Shown: in pieces, positions 7,805 through 10,741 of the stretch | Layout of the letters: every line of letters starts with the position of its first letter | Position numbering within the stretch: the stretch's first letter is position 1 | Assembly: GCA_028282185.1 (NCBI GenBank) | Contig: JANQIJ010000396.1 | Location: forward strand, 1-10,741 | DNA: 10,741 nt | DNA from: Rhodospirillales bacterium | GTDB lineage: Bacteria; Pseudomonadota; Alphaproteobacteria; Rhodospirillales; Casp-alpha2 | Direction of reading: 5' to 3' | Notes under the pieces: model-generated | What the model was told of the DNA's origin: nothing | What the model saw: the letters and a program-made list of their open reading frames with translations, nothing else | The model's database searches: none | Translations under genes and position numbers: made by a program

Positions 7805-7833
7805 GGCCTATATCGCCGCCGCCTCGAGCGACG

Positions 7834-8832
7834 TCAGCGCCCTCGTTCCTTTCGCAACCGTTTCTCAATCTTCCGCCATTTGGCGACGTTGCGGTTGTGC
7901 TGGGCCAGGGTCTCGGCGAAGGCATGACCGCCCGTACCGTCGGCAACGAAGTAAAGCTCGCGGGTTTCCGCCGGGTCAAGCACCGCGCGGATCGAAGCCA
8001 GTCCGGGATTGGCGATGGGCGTCGGCGGCAGGGCGGGGATCGCATAGGTGTTGAAAGGAGTGGCCGCGTCCAAGTCCTTGCGGGTCAGGGCGCGGCCCAA
8101 GGGCGCCTTTCCTTGCGTGATACCATAGATCACCGTCGGGTCCGACTGCAGGCGCATGCCGCGCCTGAGCCGGTTGACGAACACCGCGGCGACCCGGGGC
8201 CGCTCCTCGGCGACCCCGGTCTCTTTCTCGACAATCGACGCCAATATCACGGCCTCGCCCGGATCGCTGATCGGCAAATCCGGTGCCCGGTCGGCCCAGG
8301 CCTTGGCAACGGCATTCGTCATCGCCCGTTCCAGGCGCCGGACCATGTCGGCCTTCGTGTCGAAATAGGCATAACGATACGTTTCCGGAAGCAAGCTCCC
8401 TTCCGCCGGCGCTTCCGGCAACGGTCCTTGCAGGCCTTCCGCCTGGTCGATCAACGCCATGATTTCAGACACGCTGAGCCCTTCCGCCAGGGTCAAGTAG
8501 CGTGCCACCGGTTCTCCCCGGCGCAGCACGTCCAAGACGCCCAACAGGCTGGCCCGGGCGGGAAAGGCCAATTCCCCCGGTTTCAGCACGCGGTCAAGGT
8601 TTTCCATCCGCGCCGCCAGGCGGAACAGCAGGTCCGAGCGCAGTACCCCACGCTTCACCAGGATATCGGAGATTTGATTGATGCCACTGCCCGGCGGGAT
8701 CAGTACGACTGCCTCGGCCGCATGGGGGCCGGGCCGGGCAATCTGATGCTTAAAGCCCCAAAAAAGTCCGCCAAACGCAAGCCCACAAAGGACGAGCAAA
8801 GCAACGAAACTGAGGATCAGGATGCGCGCCAT
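7834..8832 (-). CDS. mltG: Endolytic murein transglycosylase MltG
   Basis: Inner-membrane lytic transglycosylase that cuts nascent glycan strands and is thought to set their length (YceG/DUF1175 family in older annotation). The 332-aa product has one N-terminal membrane segment (about residues 4-26), a LysM-like region (VVLIPPGSGINQISDIL, 42-58), EGSLLPETY (144-152), the catalytic Glu in ASIVEKET (Glu202, equivalent to E. coli Glu218), LQSDPTVIYG (228-237), LPPTPIANPG (268-277) and LYFVADGTGGHAF (293-305). Length is close to E. coli's 340. No Shine-Dalgarno is obvious, but an in-frame TAA (8842-8844) lies 9 nt before the ATG, so the start cannot be further upstream. It follows fabF by 67 bp on the same strand, the usual alphaproteobacterial order, and probably shares its transcript. 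Confidence 0.96.
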   Translation of the reverse strand: MARILILSFVALLVLCGLAFGGLFWGFKHQIARPGPHAAEAVVLIPPGSGINQISDILVKRGVLRSDLLFRLAARMENLDRVLKPGELAFPARASLLGVLDVLRRGEPVARYLTLAEGLSVSEIMALIDQAEGLQGPLPEAPAEGSLLPETYRYAYFDTKADMVRRLERAMTNAVAKAWADRAPDLPISDPGEAVILASIVEKETGVAEERPRVAAVFVNRLRRGMRLQSDPTVIYGITQGKAPLGRALTRKDLDAATPFNTYAIPALPPTPIANPGLASIRAVLDPAETRELYFVADGTGGHAFAETLAQHNRNVAKWRKIEKRLRKERGR

Positions 8833-8899
8833 GGGACGACTTTAAAGGGCGCGGGGCCAGGATGGAATTGCCGAGGCGTCGCGGCCGGCAGTCACCGGA

Positions 8900-10165
8900 T
8901 CAATCGACTGCCTTGAAAATCAGCGAGGCATTGGTCCCGCCGAAACCGAAGGAATTGCTTAACGCAGCGCGAACCTGGCGTTCTTTCGGCTGATGCGGCA
9001 CCAAATCGACGCCCAGGCAGCTGTCCGACGGATTGTCCAGGTTCAAGGTCGGCGGCACGACGCCGTCGCGCATCGCCAGGATCGAATAAATCGCCTCCAC
9101 CGCGCCGGCGGCACCCAGCAGGTGCCCGACCGCCGACTTCGTCGATGACATGGAAATCCTGTCGACGGCACTACCGAACAGGCGCTTGATGGCGCCCAAT
9201 TCGATCTCGTCGCCCAGGGGGGTCGAGGTGCCGTGGGCGTTGACGTAGTCGATTTCGTCCGGGTTCATGCCGGCGCGCTTGAGCGCCGCCTGCATGCAAC
9301 GGAAAGCACCGTCGCCGTCCTCGGCCGGGGCCGTGATGTGATGCGCGTCGCCAGACATGCCATAGCCGACGACCTCGGCATAAATCTTTGCCCCGCGGGC
9401 CTTGGCGTGTTCCAATTCTTCCAACACGACGACACCGGCGCCGTCGCCCATGACGAAACCGTCGCGGTCCCGGTCCCAGGGGCGGGACGCCTTTTCCGGC
9501 ATGTCGTTATAGCCGGTCGAAAGCGCCCGGGCGGCGCAGAACCCGGCAACACCCAACGGGCAGATCGCCGCCTCGGCCCCGCCGGCGACCATCACGTCGG
9601 CGTCTTCCCACATGATGATGCGGGCCGCATCGCCGATCGCATGGGCGCCCGTCGAACAGGCCGTGACGACAGCGTGGTTCGGTCCCTTGAAACCGTATTT
9701 GATCGACACATGACCGGACACCAGATTGATCAAGCTCGCCGGGATGAAGAACGGGCTCAAACGTCGGGCGCGGCCCTCATGCACGGTCACCGCGCCGCCG
9801 GAAATCTCCGGCAGGCCGCCGATGCCCGAACCGATCAGGACACCGGTCTTCCAGCGGTCCTCATCGCTTTCCGGGGTCCAGCCTGAATCCTCGATCGCCT
9901 GCGTCGCCGCGGCCAAACCATAGATGATGAAATCATCCATCCGGCGCTGGTCCTTCTTGGGCACCCAGGCTTCGGAATCGAAGGTCCCGTCCGAACCGTC
10001 GCCGAACGGAACGGTCCCGCCGATCTTGGCCGGCAGGTCGTGTTCGTCCATACCTTCTAGCTTTCGGATGCCCGACTGCCCCGCCAACAGGCGGCCCCAG
10101 TTGGTGTCCACACCGATGCCGAGGGAATTGACGATCCCCAGTCCGGTAATGACGACGCGTCTCAT
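8900..10165 (-). CDS. fabF: Beta-ketoacyl-ACP synthase II (FabF)
   Basis: Condensing enzyme of type II fatty-acid synthesis; it elongates acyl-ACP with malonyl-ACP in the cytoplasm and is the isoform linked to temperature control of unsaturated chains. The 421-aa protein (E. coli 413) starts RRVVITGLGIV and keeps the Cys-His-His triad: Cys170 in VTACSTGAHAIG, His311 in NAHGTSTPLGD and His348 in KSAVGHLLGAAGAVEA, plus the C-terminal SNSFGFGGTNASLIF. An in-frame TAA at 10181-10183, 15 nt before the ATG, fixes the start; there is no strong Shine-Dalgarno. It lies 96 bp downstream of acpP, whose product is its substrate carrier, and upstream of mltG. FabB is unlikely given the length and the acpP-fabF pairing. 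Confidence 0.97.
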   Translation of the reverse strand: MRRVVITGLGIVNSLGIGVDTNWGRLLAGQSGIRKLEGMDEHDLPAKIGGTVPFGDGSDGTFDSEAWVPKKDQRRMDDFIIYGLAAATQAIEDSGWTPESDEDRWKTGVLIGSGIGGLPEISGGAVTVHEGRARRLSPFFIPASLINLVSGHVSIKYGFKGPNHAVVTACSTGAHAIGDAARIIMWEDADVMVAGGAEAAICPLGVAGFCAARALSTGYNDMPEKASRPWDRDRDGFVMGDGAGVVVLEELEHAKARGAKIYAEVVGYGMSGDAHHITAPAEDGDGAFRCMQAALKRAGMNPDEIDYVNAHGTSTPLGDEIELGAIKRLFGSAVDRISMSSTKSAVGHLLGAAGAVEAIYSILAMRDGVVPPTLNLDNPSDSCLGVDLVPHQPKERQVRAALSNSFGFGGTNASLIFKAVD

Positions 10166-10202
10166 GATACGGCTATATGTTTATCGCGCCCTTGGCACGC
10201 AA

Positions 10203-10221
10203 GCCCCCGGAGCAAGGGGGC
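10203..10221 (-). other. GC-rich hairpin in the acpP-fabF spacer
   Basis: Perfect 6-bp inverted repeat GCCCCC/GGGGGC with a 7-nt loop, 37 bp upstream of the fabF start. On the acpP-fabF transcript it is followed by TTGCGTG, not a T run, so it is not a standard intrinsic terminator. It could mark an mRNA processing or stability point between a highly expressed gene (acpP) and a less expressed one (fabF); that role is inference. Confidence 0.45.
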
Positions 10222-10250
10222 AGGGTCGCCCGGGCGCCGGATCGTGGCAG

Positions 10251-10271
10251 GCAGCAGCGTGTTACTGCTGC
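10251..10271 (-). other. Hairpin enclosing the acpP stop codon
   Basis: Perfect 7-bp inverted repeat GCAGCAG/CTGCTGC with a 7-nt loop. On the minus-strand mRNA the loop begins with the acpP TAA stop, so the stem's 5' arm is the last codons (Ser-Gln-Gln region) and the 3' arm is untranslated. No T run follows. It may protect the 3' end of acpP mRNA, but chance in GC-rich DNA cannot be excluded. Confidence 0.45.
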
Positions 10272-10495
10272 GATTCAATGAAGTCGATCGCGTCCTTGAT
10301 GGTCAGGATTTTTTCGGCGGCGTCGTCGGGAATCTCGATGCCGAACTCTTCCTCAAACGCCATCACCAGTTCGACGGTATCCAGGCTGTCGGCGCCCAGA
10401 TCATCGATGAAACTTGCGTTTTCAACGACCTTGGCTTCGTCGACGCCCAGGTGGTCGTGGACGATTTTTTTAACGCGATCGGCAACATCACTCAT
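10262..10495 (-). CDS. acpP: Acyl carrier protein
   Basis: Small acidic carrier of growing acyl chains as thioesters on a 4'-phosphopantetheine arm; substrate donor for FabF, FabG, lipid A acyltransferases and phospholipid synthesis. The 77-aa product matches E. coli AcpP in length (77-78) and has the attachment Ser37 in DLGADSLDTVELVMAFEEEF, followed by the acidic recognition helix and GIEIPDDAAEKI. The ATG is preceded by a good Shine-Dalgarno, GGGGAA (10501-10506), 5 nt away. It sits between fabG (216 bp upstream) and fabF (96 bp downstream) in the standard fabG-acpP-fabF order. The long upstream spacer and flanking hairpins suit separate, high expression. Confidence 0.98.
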   Translation of the reverse strand: MSDVADRVKKIVHDHLGVDEAKVVENASFIDDLGADSLDTVELVMAFEEEFGIEIPDDAAEKILTIKDAIDFIESQQ

Positions 10496-10546
10496 GTTCG
10501 TTCCCCTGTCGGTGCTCCGCCAAAAAGCGGGATATGGAGTTAAAAA

Positions 10547-10558
10547 CCTTGTACAAGG
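10547..10558. repeat. 12-bp perfect palindrome upstream of acpP
   Basis: CCTTGTACAAGG reads identically on both strands and lies 51 bp upstream of the acpP start. On the minus strand it is followed by TTTTTAA. It could be a dimeric repressor site or a very weak hairpin. The 4-bp stem with a GTAC centre is too short for a good terminator. Confidence 0.4.
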
Positions 10559-10676
10559 AGCGGATTTCGGGCGGGCCGCCCCAAGAATGCCCGCTTCCTA
10601 ACACATATTGATCTCGTTTGACCAGCCACCTCGGCTGCCCCTCGAGCAAGGTCGGCAACGTCCCCGTCAGCGACCT

Positions 10677-10696
10677 GGACCGCGCGCCCACGGTCC
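10677..10696 (-). other. Hairpin just downstream of fabG
   Basis: Inverted repeat GGACCG/CGGTCC (6-bp stem, 8-nt loop) begins 15 bp after the fabG stop in the direction of transcription. The following bases (AGGTCGC on the minus strand) are not a T run, so a rho-independent terminator is not supported. It may act as a 3'-end stabiliser or pause site. Confidence 0.3.
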
Positions 10697-10711
10697 CCTC
10701 AATTCCATGGC

Positions 10712-10741
10712 TTAGATCATCGCCATCCCGCCATTCACGTG
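10712..10741 (-). CDS. fabG: 3-oxoacyl-ACP reductase FabG (last ten codons only)
   Basis: The minus strand at the window edge reads HVNGGMAMI followed by TAA. This is the characteristic C-terminus of FabG (usually ...LHVNGGMAMI), the NADPH-dependent reductase that acts after the condensing step of fatty-acid synthesis. It ends 216 bp upstream of acpP, its expected place in fabG-acpP-fabF. Only 30 bases are visible, so the call rests on this tail plus gene order. The body of the gene is outside the window. Confidence 0.85.
   Translation of the reverse strand, partial: HVNGGMAMI

Larger units (their letters stand above)
10496..10711 (-). promoter_or_regulatory. fabG-acpP spacer, probable acpP promoter region
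   Basis: 216 bp with no supportable gene. It is richer in A/T than its surroundings at 10521-10556 and 10601-10620, as expected for a promoter. No -10/-35 pair is convincing: TTGTAC at about 10550-10555 (minus strand, inside the palindrome) with CATATC or TATCCC downstream is a poor match. It also holds the 12-bp palindrome at 10547-10558, a short GGGCG-GGC-CGCCC stem at 10569-10581, and a GGACCG/CGGTCC hairpin (10677-10696) just after fabG. In E. coli the comparable spacer carries the acpP promoter; here that is inference from size and composition. Confidence 0.4.

Noticed and set aside
7805..7833. Terminator between the convergent SDR and mltG genes
   Set aside because: The 29-bp gap has no clear stem with a T run on either strand.
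7027..8916. A 629-codon open frame on the plus strand running across the SDR gene and antisense to mltG
   Set aside because: It is Arg/Gly/Gln-rich with no domain, and it crosses two well-supported genes in the wrong frame or strand.
10488..10691. A 67-codon minus-strand frame overlapping the acpP start
   Set aside because: It overlaps the acpP ribosome site and start, has no recognisable features, and covers the region that should hold the acpP promoter.
1..10741. Mobile elements, CRISPR arrays, tRNA or rRNA genes, or a novel defence or biosynthetic system
   Set aside because: No repeats with regular spacing, transposase or integrase motifs, or structural RNA signatures were seen. Nearly all coding space belongs to recognised core genes in an expected order.

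Overview
The window looks like ordinary, conserved chromosome from a GC-rich Alphaproteobacterium. Gene content and order point towards a Rhodospirillales-like lineage, but that placement rests on recognised families and composition, not on a tree. Two core blocks face each other. No mobile element, CRISPR array, phage gene, tRNA or rRNA was seen, and no plainly new system.

Plus-strand block (1-5321): lptD (5' end outside the window), surA, pdxA and rsmA/ksgA, tightly spaced. This is the classical lptD-surA-pdxA-rsmA cluster: outer-membrane LPS translocon, periplasmic chaperone for outer-membrane proteins, vitamin B6 biosynthesis, and 16S rRNA dimethylation. As given, pdxA carries a one-base deficit in a C run near 4225-4230, which splits the conserved protein between two frames and leaves the third metal-binding His in the second.

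Central region (5323-7804): gmk (guanylate kinase) and a YicC/YloC-family endoribonuclease gene run on the minus strand and end one base from the rsmA stop. A short-chain dehydrogenase/reductase gene on the plus strand lies divergently from yicC and convergently to mltG. It separates yicC-gmk from the mltG/fab genes, with which they are often collinear in related bacteria.

Minus-strand block (7834-10741): fabG (only its last ten codons, at the window edge), acpP, fabF and mltG, which is fatty-acid synthesis followed by the peptidoglycan terminase. The acpP-fabF spacer has two hairpins, one enclosing the acpP stop codon. The 216-bp fabG-acpP spacer has a 12-bp perfect palindrome and probably the acpP promoter.

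Taken together, the genes serve envelope construction (LptD, SurA, MltG, fatty acids for membranes and lipid A), plus ribosome maturation, cofactor and nucleotide supply and RNA turnover.
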